A stretch of DNA of 64,000 nt from Protonemura montana (GCA_947568835.1 OX387609.1:14067708-14131707), one strand, 5' to 3'; positions 43,886 to 55,986 are shown, numbered from the stretch's first letter. Program-made: numbers and translations. The notes: a model not told the origin generated them from the sequence alone.

Positions 43886-45792
43886 AAATGAGTTTAATAT
43901 TACTTCGACTAAGGAAAGGGTGCTAAATGTGCTAATGTCTACACATTTAAGATTAATTTGAGAAGAAATTAAACAATATCCGAGTAATTTACGTCCAGTT
44001 TTTAGATTTTCTGAACTCCTAAATAAAATGAGAGTTAAATTAATTGCCATGTCAACAACCAATCACATGCAGTGAAAGTCAGCTGTTTCTGAGAGTTAGT
44101 AACTTAACTCTGAGTTAAAAATATTGTAATACCGGACATTAGAAATGTTTACCTAAATTTTCGTAGTTCTTTAGTGCATAGTTCATATTTTAATAACTCA
44201 AGTGAATTTTGTACTTTCCCAATTCTACCAACTTGCAAAAAGTATCGCATAATTGCTATACTTGCAAGCGTAATTTCATGTCACGAACAAGTTTTTGATT
44301 TTTTAAATTGGCAACTCTTAAAAGAACTCCATTATTTATTCAAAGCTACAGATTCGTACGAAAGGAAACGTAGAGACCGGAGTTCGATGTCCCAATCGGC
44401 AACACATATTTGAGAGGCTATTTCAGTGGTTAACTGTAAAAACACTCTAAACATTTCGAATTGTCACATTTTTAATAAGAACTAGTAGTGCACCCGCTGC
44501 GTACGCAGCTACCATGTGTTTTAACATGAAACATGTTGATGAACATGTGTTTCAACCCAAGTTTCCTAGCGTATAGGGAACCATTCCCTTGTAGACTTGC
44601 ACTGCCTTCACGTGCAGCCCAAGAGAAAAAACCTTGTCATAAAAAAGCGCACAAAACTCAACCCCAAAAGGAAATAATGAGATGCAAAATTTAGCGCTCA
44701 CCAATTTTCCCCACTCTCTCTTGTCTCTCTTGTCTCTCTTGTCTCTCTCTTTTCGTTGAAAAGGAGATGTCGTTGCATCTTCAACGCCGTCTTGCGATTT
44801 GTCTCGCCTTCCTCAAGCTACGGTCTCCATTGGCAAGAGAGAGATAGGAACCATGATAGCACGGTATTGATCTGAACATCTTCCTGTCCCCCCCCCCTAC
44901 CCACCCCTTCTACCCCTTGTTGTGTGTCGGTATCCACGTTCTGCATACCAAACAGTCCCACCCTCTCCCTCCAGCCCCAAAACTACATCCATCTCGCTCG
45001 TACCAACGGCTGCAATAGAGATTCCATCTCGCTTCCACTCCCAACTCAGCTCCCCTTTTGTTCGTTGTCTTTCATCTTTGTTGCACTGATGCAGTGTTCG
45101 TATCTGCCATCTCGCTTTGTTTTGTAGTGCGCGTTGTGTTGTCTCGCTTGCTCTGTGGCAAAATATACAGCTTGAAAGAAATGAGAGTTTGTCTGGTTGG
45201 AAAAAATTGGATCAATTCTAGATAGTGGCGGTCTTTCGTATGTTTACTATCGCCGTTTGGGCTCGGGTTTCGGTCGGGGAAATTAATCTGTGCTTTTTTT
45301 CGGTTGAGTTTTTCTTTGAGAAGAAGGAAATCAAAAAGCAGACCATGAACGCAATGAACGTTAAGTCCTAGTCTGTGTTTAGCTGCTTGTCTTCTAGTAA
45401 ATCTGTACGCTAGATGAAATAAAGTACAACAATATTCCTTGTTAAGTGACGTAATACGAGGAAAATAGAGCTTCCATGCGTACAACTAAAAGAAACAGCT
45501 AGAATAACAGTTTCAGTATTTGATATCCTTCAAATCTTTACTCTGATTTCTTAGATTTACTAGATAATGTACCAACATTTTGTCGTTCACTTGCTAAGTT
45601 CTGTCTTTACATCATTTTCTGGGCTGCTCGGCTCTGAATTGACGAATTTTTCCTAATATCGAGTCAATGCATCTCAAGATCTTTATCGACACGTTCGTCT
45701 TATATCTTGTCTTACACCACTTGCAGCTTATTTTGCTCTCCGCGAAGGAACGGAGCCCCAAACAACGTTTCCACTCGTGAAAGATCAATCCA
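43886..45792. other. Unique stretch, no gene recognised
   Basis: Includes a B-box-like GGAGTTCGATGTCCC at about 44380, a TTGTCTCTC simple repeat at about 44712-44752, and a C-run near 44888. A 137-codon minus-strand frame (45072-45485) shows no domain I recognise. Confidence 0.45.
44712..44752 (+). repeat. TTGTCTCTC simple repeat
   Basis: About four copies of a pyrimidine-rich 9-mer. Confidence 0.8.
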
Positions 45793-46245
45793 AGCGGTTT
45801 GGCGTGTTGGAAACACCGGTCCTCATGAGATCACCGAAGTTAAGCAACACTGCGCTGGGTCAGGTATTGGATGGGTGACCACCGAACGGTTTGGCGTGTT
45901 GGAAACACCGGTCCTCGTGAGATCACCGAAGTTAAGCAACAATGCGCGGTGTCAGGTACTGGATGGGTGACCACCGAACGGTTTGGCGTGTTGGAAACAC
46001 CGGTCCTCGTGAGATCAACGAAGTTAAGCAACACTGCGCTGGGTCAGGTATTGGATGGGTGACCACCGAACGGTTTGGCGTGTTGGAAACACCGGTCCTC
46101 GTGAGATCACCGAAGTTAAGCAACACTGCGCTGGGTCAGGTATTGGATGGGTGACCACCGAACGGTTTGGCGTGTTGGAAACACCGGTCCTCGTGAGATC
46201 ACCGAAGTTAAGCAACACTACGCTGGGTCAGGTATTGGATGGGTG
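45793..46245 (+). repeat. 92-bp 5S-like head array, 5 units
   Basis: The unit is CGGTTTGGCGTGTTGGAAAC, ACCGGTCCTCGTGAGATCAC, CGAAGTTAAGCAACACTGCG, CTGGGTCAGGTATTGGATGG, GTGACCACCGAA. First GTTAAGC at 45839, then every 92 bp. The 5S match spans about 60 nt from TCGTGAGATC to GGTGACC. The array breaks off in the C-box of the last unit (GGATGGGTGGCTGG), with no SINE core. Same family as 16246 (inverted). Confidence 0.92.
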
Positions 46246-46970
46246 GCTGGATTGGTTTGTAAATACCACCCCCTTACACTTGACTTGTAAAAATATTCTT
46301 GTATCGCTTGTTTAGCAGCAAATAAAAATAAACACGTTCAAAAAGCAAAAACCTGACCAAGCCAGAATGAAGCAAGCACTTAACAAGACTCGTCCCCCAT
46401 CTTCACGCCTTCCACAAAAGTCTGCGCCGTGCGAATTCCTTAGCAAATCTTTCTCCACCCTCCAATGATGCACTTCCCGACAGGCCAGCAATGCTCCCAA
46501 CATTCTTCCCCCTTCCAGGTCCAGCAATTAAACGCGATCTAGAGCAATTAAAACACACCCTTTTCACGCGGCAGCTCGCGGAAAAACCTAGCACCCCGCG
46601 ATCATAGACAGGCTAGGAGATTACTTCATTCGCGTGGACGACTTCATTGAGTGAAGTAGGCAGTGGCTTAGCGCCCTCTCGATTTATGGGTCTGGAATGT
46701 TTAAAAGGGTTGCTTGGGTTGTTAGGGAACAGAGTGAGAATATCCTTGATAATGTCCTTGATGATTGGTCCTCATGGCAGGGTAACGGAAAGCTGCTTCT
46801 AGTCTAGGTTTTGCAAAGTTAATCAGGCAATTGTTTCCATTACAAAGTTCAGTGCCGTCTACTGGTCATTTTGAGAATACAAGCAACGATTTGCTCTCAT
46901 TTAAATACACTTCGTTTTAAAATATGTCTCAAATATTTTAGGGCAACTTCAGTGACAAGCCTTTTTAGAG
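46246..46970. other. Unique stretch, no gene seen
   Basis: Short frames on the minus strand have no recognised product. Confidence 0.4.
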
Positions 46971-47246
46971 GTTGAGAAAAACTATTTGAACTGGGTTTTG
47001 AATGCTAAGTAAAGGACAACTAAATTTCCCGACGTTTCGCAACATATACTAGTTACTTCTTCAGAGGTTAGAGCAGTCCTGACAGTTTTCCAATAACAAA
47101 AGAACCACATAAAATTATAACAATTACCTAGTTCAAGCTTCCTAAATGCATCTAAATAAAATAATCAGGGTCAATAACTCAAAAACTAATGTATTTTCTG
47201 AAATAAGATCTCGAACACATTGGCGTTTTTTATCTAACTAATTATG
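46971..47246 (+). mobile_element. Single-arm copy of element M1
   Basis: Begins GAGAAAAACTATTTGAACTG and proceeds through CCCGACGTTTCGCAAC, TTAGAGCAGTCCTGACAG and CTCAAAAACTAATGTATTTT to TGGCGTTTTTTATCTAACTA. It defines the unit of which the 22700 locus is a head-to-head pair. Contains the same hammerhead-like motif on the minus strand. Confidence 0.85.
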
Positions 47247-47574
47247 TGTATGGAAAAATGTTTAGAGGTTTTTGGAAGCAAATTTGAGCTGATGTTGGTC
47301 CTATTTCGACTCTTATCATCAAAACTGTATTCAAACTTACTTACAAAAGCTTGCAAAAGCTTTTTTCAAACAAGAACTATCGTAAAACGCAGTAAACACA
47401 GACTTGTTGTCGGTATTTTATCACTGGCCAGACATACTTTCAGATTTTCTTCACAAACAATCGCTAGTCTCATACTTGTTGAATCAAAAATGCAAATATC
47501 TCTATTTTTTTTTTGCAGTTTGGCACAAAACAGAAACCAAGTGAAGCGAAAGATTTATGCGCTAAACATAACTC

Positions 47575-47640
47575 ATATTTCAATACTGAGGCATCGAACC
47601 TGGGACTGAATCGACAATATCTAGCTGGACTTATCTCCAT
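47575..47640 (-). repeat. tRNA-like fragment (B-box)
   Basis: On the minus strand, CAGTCCCAGGTTCGATGCCT is a T-arm with B-box. The upstream half is degenerate. Confidence 0.45.
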
Positions 47641-47691
47641 ATCAACTAACTCTGCCTGTCCCATCGTAGACATCTCCGCACCTTGACTGGC

Positions 47692-47752
47692 AGTTGCTAT
47701 GGTAACTGAGTTGTTATGGTAACTGAGTTGTTATGGTAACTGAGTTGCTATG
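47692..47752 (+). repeat. 17-bp tandem repeat, about 3.6 units
   Basis: The unit is GTT(G/A)TGGTAACTGAGTT-like. Each copy holds GTT(G/A)(C/T)TATGGTAAC, similar to the RFX X-box (GTTNCCATGGNAAC). Confidence 0.8.
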
Positions 47753-47856
47753 CTCGATTCAGTTCTAGGTTTCAGTGGGGTTATTCATATAATAGCAAGG
47801 AGTTGACCAAACCACCCTCCGCATTTTAAAGGTGCTATGGACGTAAGACAAGCTCT

Positions 47857-48015
47857 GCAATGCGCGGGGTATTTTATTATTAACAACACTATAACCATCT
47901 CAAAAATTGATGCCCAAACGCGGACTCAAACCCCGATCTCCACGATCTCCGCGTTTGGGCATCAATTTTTGAGACGGTTATCGTGTTGTTAATAATAAAA
48001 TACCCCGCGCATTGC
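47857..48015. mobile_element. Near-perfect M2 foldback, arms 68 bp
   Basis: Left arm 47857-47924 and right arm 47948-48015 are complementary almost throughout: GCAATGCGCGGGGTATTTTA ... TTGATGCCCAAACGCGGA against TCCGCGTTTGGGCATCAATT ... CCCCGCGCATTGC. The 23-bp centre has CTCAAACCCCGATCTC, a relic of the tRNA-like B-box region. Would form a long hairpin if transcribed. Confidence 0.9.
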
Positions 48016-48045
48016 AAGCGTTTGCAATTTAAATCAGATTTCATC

Positions 48046-48697
48046 CTAATAGCGCATGTTTTTAATTAGACATTTTCTTTTTCGGCAGTGAGTAAAGAAA
48101 AAAAGAAAAAAATATATGTAAAAGCGGCTTAAAATGTAAACCTTCATTGACCCAAATTCCTGATAAGCCCAAAGAGAAATTATTGACAGCAGTTTTTTTT
48201 TTATGTGACAGAGCTGCGTTTTCTTGAATTAATACCGCATTGAGATGACAATTTTAAAATATAAAAAACCTTTAACTAATTTGACTTCTAAAACAAGAAG
48301 CTCAATGCTAGTGAAATCCGGCAACTCTGTACAAACCGAGCGATCAGGTGTGCAGTGTCAATCGATTGACAAATCCCAATGAATTTTATAACACCTGGCA
48401 TTCTGTCAACCACACACCTTGCCGTGGTCGCGTACCTGTTGCACATCTTCTGCCCACGTCTTGACATTGAAGTCGCAACCTCTCGGTCATGACTTCCACC
48501 TTTTCACATCTTTGTTGGACGCAAGCGGCGTTCATAGCTACGCTAATTCGGTTGTTCACACATTTCTTTTAATTCGCCAAAGAAAAAAATACTAACAGGA
48601 ATTGAAAAGCGAACAAAAGCAACGACTGCATGTCATCGTTGTTTATAGGACTTTAAAAAAAATACATAAAACTGTGCCTTGCTGTTGTTTGATGTCT
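48046..48697. other. Unique stretch, no gene seen
   Basis: AT-rich; no gene. Confidence 0.4.
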
Positions 48698-49351
48698 CAG
48701 AATCGAACCAGGGACCTCCTGAGTGCAAGGCAGACATGGCGCTCTCACTACCTGGATAGCCGGCCACCAGGATCGAACCTGGGACCTTCTAAATGCAAGG
48801 CAGATATGGCGCTCTCACTACCAGGATAGCCGGCCACCAGGATCGAACCTGGGACCTTCTAAATGCAAGGCAGATATGGCGCTCTCACTACCAGGATAGC
48901 CGGCCACCAGGATCGAACCTGGGACCTCCCGAATGCAAGGCAGACATAGCGCTCTCACTACCTGGATAGTCGGCCACCAGGATCGAACCTGGGACCTCTC
49001 GAATGCAAGGCAGACATGGCGCTCTCACTACCAGGATAGCCGGCCACCAGGATCGAACCTGGAACCTCCTGAATGCAAGGCAGACATGGCGCTCTCACTA
49101 CCAGGATAGCCGGCCACCAGGATCGAACCTGGGACCCCTCGAATGCAAGGCAGACATGACGCTCTCACTACCAGGATAGCCGGCCACCAGGATCGAACCT
49201 GGGACCCCTCGAATGCAAGGCAGACATGACGCTCTCACTACCAGGATAGGCGGCCACCAGGATCGAACCTGGGATCTGCTGAATGCAAGGCAGACATAGC
49301 GCTCTCACTACCAGGATAGCCGGCCAGCAGGGTCGAACCTGGGACCTACTA
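48698..49351 (-). repeat. tRNA-Ala(UGC)-like 70-bp tandem array, locus 2, about 9 units
   Basis: The same unit and orientation as 13968-15146, with B-box GGTTCGATCC in most units. Variants include TTCTAAATGCAAGGCAGATA in two consecutive units. Two adjacent units carry GGACCCCTCGAATGC with CATGACGC, a one-unit duplication. Confidence 0.9.
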
Positions 49352-50030
49352 ATCGCTTTAATGTTCACAAAAACGGTATTTCTACGCCACTTCATCTAGG
49401 ACCTCAGATATAAAAATAATTTTTTATCTACAATTTTGAAACTGAAGTTGCAAAACAAATCTTTTTATCGATTTAAGTTTTAGAACTTTTTTTCAAACTA
49501 AAGGTGTAGACGAGATGATCTCCTAGTTGCAATCTTTTCACTTCTAATGGGCTTTCAAAAAAAAAAGAAAAAAAGCATTCTCGACCAATTTCCCAATCGC
49601 GAATCTCAGCGATGATCCATTAGGTTTATTACACCGTCTCCATAGAAACGGCTTCATATCAATGGCTGCTTAGCAACGAGTGACCACCCAACAACCCGGG
49701 CTGGTTACCGATAATTCACCTTGGCAACATTACGTTTTATGAGGGGTCCAATAAATTCAATTGCCCAATGGGTTAATAGCTCTGTGGGTCGGTTGCCACG
49801 GCTACGATATTCCTGATTCAAGCTTGTGTGGTATTCTGTTGATTCATGTACTCGGAATAAGCAATTGTAGGATAACTAGGATTGTTTTATTCGATGCTGT
49901 AATTGTTTAGTGCAATTGCAGATGGCGCCTGTTGGGGTAAAGATGATTTAGTTGTTTCAAGGTTGAATGCAGTCCCATTGAAAGATAGCCAAACACAATG
50001 TTTACAGCGAACTTTGAAGAATCATTCTAG
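49352..50030. other. Unique stretch, no gene seen
   Basis: No supported gene or repeat. GTCTCCATAGAAACGG near 49636 is weakly X-box-like. Confidence 0.4.
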
Positions 50031-50680
50031 GTAAGCAACACTGTGCTGGGTCAGGTATTGTATGGATGACCATCATACACATGACCAGTTCTGTTCGGGA
50101 GAGAGGTTGGAGGGATGAAAGTTAAGCAACACTGCGCTGAGTCAGGTATTGGATGAGTGACCATCATACACATGACCAGTTCTGTTCGGGAGAGAGGTTG
50201 GAGGGATGAAAGTTAAGCAACAATGTGCTGGGTCAGGTATTGGATGGGTGACCATCATACACATGGCCAGTTCTGTTTGGGAGAGAGGATGGAGGGATGA
50301 AAGTTAAGCAACACTGCGCTGGGTCAGATATTGGATGGTTGACCATCATACACATGACCAGTTCGGTTCGGGAGAGAGGTTGGAGGGATGAAAGTTAGTA
50401 CAGCAACTTCACTCGCCTTGCTTATCAACCTCTCGACAGCATAGATTTGTGAAGGAATCCTGTTGTTCGCATTGTACCGTCCTTCGGAAGGGACGTTAAG
50501 CCAGTGGTCCCATTGGTGCTATTTGACATTTGTAGGCTAGGTGACGGCATCGGGCCACTGACCCTATATTTAAGTCTGAATTAAGTTAATCATCACCCTT
50601 ATCATCATTCACGCTATAAGACCAGTGCAACGAGACCCGTTGTCAAAGCAATACGTCGTGAAACACAACAAATTGTGGGT
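50031..50680 (+). mobile_element. 5S-headed composite SINE, 4 head units, diverged core and tail
   Basis: Head units from 50031 to 50394 carry TAAGCAACACTGTGCTGGGT and relatives. The core has CGGAAGGGACGTTAAGCCAG and TGGTCCCATTGGTGCT. The tail ends AATACGTCGTGAAACACAAC. More mutated than the copies at 34594 and 40096. Confidence 0.85.
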
Positions 50681-50870
50681 GATTTCTGTCACCTTGCATT
50701 GACAATGTCACCAGTTACCGAAGAAACACCCGACGATCAGCTGATGTTTTGCAACAGCCAACCGGCCGTGAGCAAAACGCAATGTGTAACACTCGGCATC
50801 TGTTTACATTGGCACCAGTGGCGGCGACGCCTGTCCACTGCGTCGCCATAGCAACCACAGGCTTGGACAG

Positions 50871-52132
50871 GATAGCAGCCTTTGCCCCATAAGGATGGAA
50901 TCTCTATGCAAGCTTTATCTGTGGTCGTCTTTACCCCATAAGGATGGAATATCTGTACAAGCTTTATCTGTGGTAGCCTTTGCCACATAAGGATGTAATA
51001 TCTGTGCAAGCTTTATCTGTGCTAGTCTTTGCCTCATAAGGATGGAATATCTATGCAAGCTTTATCTGTGGTAGTCTTTGCCCCATAAGGATGGAATATC
51101 TGTACAAGCTTTATCTGTGGTAGTCTTTGTCCCATAAGGATGGAATATCTGTGCAAGCTTTATCTGTGCTAGTCTTTGCCTCATAAGGATGGAATATCTA
51201 TGCAAGCTTTATCTGTGGTAGTCTTTGCCTCATAAGGATGGAATATCTGTGCAAGCTTTATCTGTGATAGTCTTTGCCTCATGAGGATGGAATATCTGTG
51301 CAAGCTGTATCTGTGGTAGTCTTTGCCCCATCAGGATGGAATATCTTTGCAAGCGTTATCTGTGGTAGTCTTTGCCTCATGAGGATGGAATATCTGTGCA
51401 AGCTTTATTTGTGGTAGTCTTTGCCTCATGAGGATGGAATATCTGTGCAAGCTTTATCTGTGGTAGTCTTTGCCTCATAAGGATGGAATATCTGTGCAAG
51501 CTTTATCTGTGATAGTCTTTGCCTCATAAGGATGGAATATCTGTGCAAGCTTTATCTGTGGTAGTCTTTGCCTCATAAGGATGGAATATCTGTACAAGCT
51601 GTATCTGTGGTAGTCTTTGCCTCATAAGGATGGAATACCTGTGCAAGCTTTATCTGTGTTAGTCTTTGCTTCATAAGGATGGAATATCTGTGCAAGCTTT
51701 ATCTGTGGTAGTCTTTGCCTCATAAGGATGAAATATCTGTGCAAGCTTTATCTGTGGTAGTCTTTGCTTCATAAGGATGGAATATCTGTACAAGCTTTAT
51801 CTGTGGTAGTCTTTGCCTCATAAGGATGGAATATCTGTGCAAGCTTTATCTGTGGTAGTCTTTGCTTCATAAGGATGGAATATCTGTGCAAGCTTTATCT
51901 GTGCTAGTCTTTGCCTCATAAGGATGGAATATCTGTGCAAGCTTTATCTGTGGTAGTCTTTGCCTCATAAGGATGGAATATCTGTGCAAGCTGTATCTGT
52001 GCTAGTCTTTGCCTCATAAGGATGGAATATCTGTGCAAGCTTTATCTGTGCTAGTCTTTGCCTCATAAGGATGAAATATCTGTGCAAGCTTTATCTGTGC
52101 TAGTCTTTGCCCCATAAGGATGGAATATCTGT
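50871..52132 (+). repeat. 49-bp minisatellite, about 26 units
   Basis: The unit is GTAGTCTTTGCCTCATAAGG, ATGGAATATCTGTGCAAGCT, TTATCTGTG. Variants: CCCCATAAGG, CATGAGG, GTGCTAG. No gene. Confidence 0.97.
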
Positions 52133-52552
52133 AGCTTTATTGCCAATAAAACAAAACAATAGCATTTTGAAACTTGTTTCTAGTCCTCGCTTTGTTTCAA
52201 ACTGCGCCACTGCACCTCACTGTTACCATGGCGACCGACTTTGTTTACGACTACGTCCGAGCTCTGAATCTAGTTATTGCCATGGCAACCGCTATGACGG
52301 GTAACAAGCTACTGTACTCGATTCTGCACGCACATAAATCTGCCTGGTAATACCGCGGCAATTGCGCGTGATTTACCTCCGTGCACCCCGACCTTCCCGT
52401 GCAGCGCAGTCGCAGTTGAAGTCCCTCAAACTTGTTTGCAGCCTGGCGTTCCAATGGCGAATGGCAGAGATACTTTTCGAACTTGTTCAAATATAAAATG
52501 ATAAGTAAGATTAAAAAGTAAATACTGTTTCCAAAACGGTTCCTGAATGCTA
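52133..52552. other. Spacer with X-box-like sites
   Basis: GTTACCATGGCGACC at about 52222 and TTGCCATGGCAACC at about 52277 resemble the RFX X-box. No gene seen. Confidence 0.4.
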
Positions 52553-52950
52553 GGGTATATCATGGCCTAGCATAGGAGGTTCAATGGTAGATTTAACGTT
52601 TGGTAGCCATGGAGATGCTGAAATCGCCCGACAGAGCTTCTCAAATCTGCTATCTTATGCTACCACGGGTATATCATGGCCTAGTATAGGAGGTTCAATG
52701 GTAGATTCAACGTTTGGTAGCCATGAAGATTCTGGGATCGCCTGACAGAGCTTCTCAATTCTGCTATCTTACGTTACCACGGGTATATCATGGCCTAGCA
52801 TAGGAGGTTCAATGGTAGATTCAACGTTTGGTAGCTATGGAGATGCTGAGATCACCTGACAGAGCTTCTCAATTCTGCTATCTTATGTTACCACGGGTAT
52901 ATCATGGCCCAGCATAGGAGGTTCAATGGTAGATTCAACGTTTTGTAACC
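52553..52950 (+). repeat. 114-bp tandem repeat, 3.5 units
   Basis: Units start GGGTATATCATGGCCTAGCA at 52553, 52667, 52781 and 52895. Each carries GGTAGCCATGGAGATGCTGA and CTATCTTATGTTACCAC. Confidence 0.95.
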
Positions 52951-53788
52951 CAAAGATAGCGTTATTGACCCAGGAAGCCACAACACGTCACCTCCTAAAC
53001 AATTGAGATCACGCGAAGGCTCGCAGAAGACACCCGTAGATCATCTCCTAACAAATATCGCAACGGAAAGATCATTTTCTGCCACGTCATTCACTTCCGC
53101 AATAACTTGCAGCCACACGCTTGCTTTTGTTTCGCCTTCGTCAGGGAGTGAAATGAAGAAATGCCAACACGTTTCTCTGTGCACTTTCCAAAAGGTGGGG
53201 GGACGTTCAGCCTCCCCCACCTCGCTATGTCACGTGCCGTGTGCGTGTGTTGGTAAGTTTTTGGGGGGGTGGTGGTGGGGCATTGTTTTTTGGGGACGAT
53301 GTAATCGAGCTAGCCGCGTCGATGATGACTTGTCACCCCCCCCCCTGCCCTTCCTCCCCCCCCCCCCCCCCCCCCCCTCGCATGTCAGTTGACGGAACAA
53401 GTGGCGAAATTAAAGTGACAGCTCGGGTGGGCGATGATGACGACATTGACGGCTATGTTTTTTAGGGTTCTAGGTGCCGGGTGGAGGTTTTGTAATTTTC
53501 TAGTCACCGCACAAGATGAATTGCTCTGGACAGGTTTCATTAGATTCCCGTCTGTGTTTCTTAATTTCTTTTCTTATATTTGAGTGACGTTCTGGTTTAT
53601 GTTGTTGCGTGGTTGGCAACTTTGTTAGATCGAGGAAACGTCTTGCAGGATTTTTAGTATGACATATTAGAGTTGAAACCAAAGCCATTCTTTTTTTAAG
53701 TCTATTGACCAGTAATATTGAATAGCATAGGTCTTATTTGATGTGGTTTTTAGCTGGATTTGGTAGGATTTTCTTGCCTGTGCGTGGT
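52951..53788. other. Unique stretch with long C-tracts
   Basis: C10 at 53336-53345 and C22 at 53356-53377. A plus-strand frame crosses them but its Pro-rich end comes from the tract. No gene called. Confidence 0.45.
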
Positions 53789-53860
53789 GGTCAGGGAAGT
53801 CAGGGTAGTCAGGGTAGTCAGGGTAGTCAGGGTAGTCAGGGTAGTCAGGGTAGTCAGGGT
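53789..53860 (+). repeat. 9-bp repeat GGTAGTCAG, about 8 units
   Basis: Regular 9-mer array; open frames (QGS repeat) are trivial because 9 is a multiple of three. Confidence 0.92.
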
Positions 53861-54054
53861 TCGACCACAACAAGTTTTTCAGTTGGATTCTGTCAACCAC
53901 TTTGCGATGAGTTTTCCATTTGATTTTCCCCGGAAAAGCAGCCGACTTAATCTCAAGACATCAAACTCGAAGCAATCAGTCTCTGGTTTGCTTAAAGTTC
54001 TAAATCTGAAGACAGACACATTTTTGAAATTTTGATTCCAATTTCGATAGCAAG

Positions 54055-54530
54055 CAATGAACGGTTTGGCGTGTTGGAAACACCGGTCCTAGTGAGATCA
54101 CCGAAGTTAAGCAACACTGCACTGGGTCAGGTATTGGATGGGTGACCATCATACACATGACCAGTTCTGTTCGGGAGAGAGGTTGGAGGGATGAAAGTTA
54201 AGCAACACTGCGCTGGGTCAGGTATTGGATGGGTGACCATCATACACATGACTAGTTCTGTTCGGGAGAGAGGTTGCAGGGATGAAAGTTGAGCAACACT
54301 GCGCTGGATTAGGTATTGGATGGGTGACCATCATACACATGACCAGTTCTGTTCGGGAGAGAGGTTGGAGGGATGAAAGTTAGTACAACTTCACTCGCTT
54401 TGCTTATCAACCTCTTGACAGCATAGACTTGCTTATCATCATCATCCACTCATTCACCGACACCATTAAACCAGTGCTACATGACCCGTTGTCAAAACAG
54501 TGCGTCGTTAAACACCACAGATCATTATCA
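54055..54530 (+). mobile_element. 5S-headed SINE with core deletion, intact both ends
   Basis: Begins with the complete type-2 head (AACGGTTTGGCGTGTTGGAA, ACACCGGTCC), linking the 92-bp head arrays to the SINE. Three 91-bp units follow. The core is cut from just after GACAGCATAGACTT straight to CATCATCATCCACTC, losing the GGACGTTAAGCCGG segment (over 100 bp). The tail ends CAGTGCGTCGTTAAACACCA. Shows the native 5' end of the element. Confidence 0.9.
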
Positions 54531-55986
54531 TATAATCAATCGATATTAAACACCAAAAAGTATTCAGTTTTCATATTTTTATTTCTTTTCATTGTTATTT
54601 ATGTCAATATTCGTATTTTTTATGAAAATAAAACCCACGTGCTCAAGCTTGTGTGCAGAACAAGAAAGAATCGATTGATATTGATTCCGATTTCAATTAA
54701 TTGCTCTTTTAATACAAAAAAACAGTGCAGTTTTTGCTGGCAATAAATAAACTCTCGCTTGCCTCAGCAGTAAATCACTTCAGAACGCAATTGACATCAT
54801 CTTTCTCCTGATCACTCCTTGCTGGTCTCATAAAGTTATTACCACGGCGCTGACCGCCAGCTCATGAGTTATGGTTCATAGGCTACACGTGACGTGACAG
54901 GGGTGCGTTTTTTGGGGTGGTCACTGCACTGTGGTGGGGGGGGGGGGGGGGGGGGGGGGGTCTAGCTTCTGTGATTGTGATATGCGTTGGCAGATGTTGG
55001 CTAGACGACTAGGGTGAAGGTAACGGGATTTGGTGGTACGGGAAGTACGAGTCCAGGTTTTGATTTCGGTTATTTTGATCCAGAGGATTTGAGTGCATTA
55101 TTGCTGGAATGGAATTGACGGTGACGCTGATCTGATTGATGTTTTTTTTTGGTCTTACTGAATGGTGGTGCAGAAATAAAGATGGAACTGAGTGTAGATA
55201 TTTGATCATTTTTTTTTAATAAAGGCTAGATTTGGCGTAAATTAATCAAAATCTATTAGAAATTTCATTTGTGACTACAAAAAAGTAAAATTTCGACTCT
55301 AAAACGTGTACAAATGAATGAAAACATATTAAAACATACAGAATAAAATATAAAATAATTACAAAATAACTGAAATTAAATAAAAATCTTTGATTCTGTT
55401 CTCTAATAAGGTAGGTATTAAAAAAAATTCTTCTATATTTGATCCGTTTGGATTCGATCGTGGAGAAGTGGCAGCCAAAACTGCGAAATACACCAAAAGT
55501 TCAATTGCTTTCTTAAAATCCTGAATTATAAATCTTCTGTAAATGAACAGGTATCTCAAAAATGACAAGTCAAATTTCAAAATCATTACAAAAAACACAA
55601 CAATACATATTATAGCAGCACAAAATAATTGTAACTTTCCCCGATGACTGCCATTCCGTGACTGTCCATCCTCCATCTCGAGCGCCCACACCTGCTCAAG
55701 GCGAGGGCGTTTCACAGGCTTAGAGCGAAGCAAACAAACTCGGAACCTGCGAGCATCAGACGCCACTCCTGCTCTGACACTCGGCTGGCCACTGAGACAA
55801 AGTCTATCCAAGAACTCACCAGAATTTCACCGCAAACTCTTCTGGGTGAACGTCTTGAACCAGTGGTGGAACGCGTTGACGCAACTCTGCGTCGAATCTG
55901 CGTGAAATACACGTTTGCATACACTGAAGCACAGCAGAGGTACTGGAAGGAATCATAAGCTTGATATCCCATTGCCATAAGAAAAA
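54531..55986. other. Unique AT-rich stretch with G25 tract
   Basis: G25 at 54936-54960. Minus-strand frames at 55359-55811 and 55712-55996 overlap and have no domain that I recognise; I do not call them genes. Confidence 0.45.

Noticed and set aside
45072..45485. 137-codon minus-strand frame
   Set aside because: No domain or composition signal beyond chance, and no nearby exon structure that I could recognise.
45793..46245. 5S rRNA gene cluster
   Set aside because: Only about 60 nt of the middle of 5S is present. The 5' and 3' stem strands are absent and the same units lead into a SINE core elsewhere.
53789..53860. Collagen- or silk-like QGS repeat peptide
   Set aside because: A 9-bp simple repeat is open in every frame by construction, with no flanking gene.
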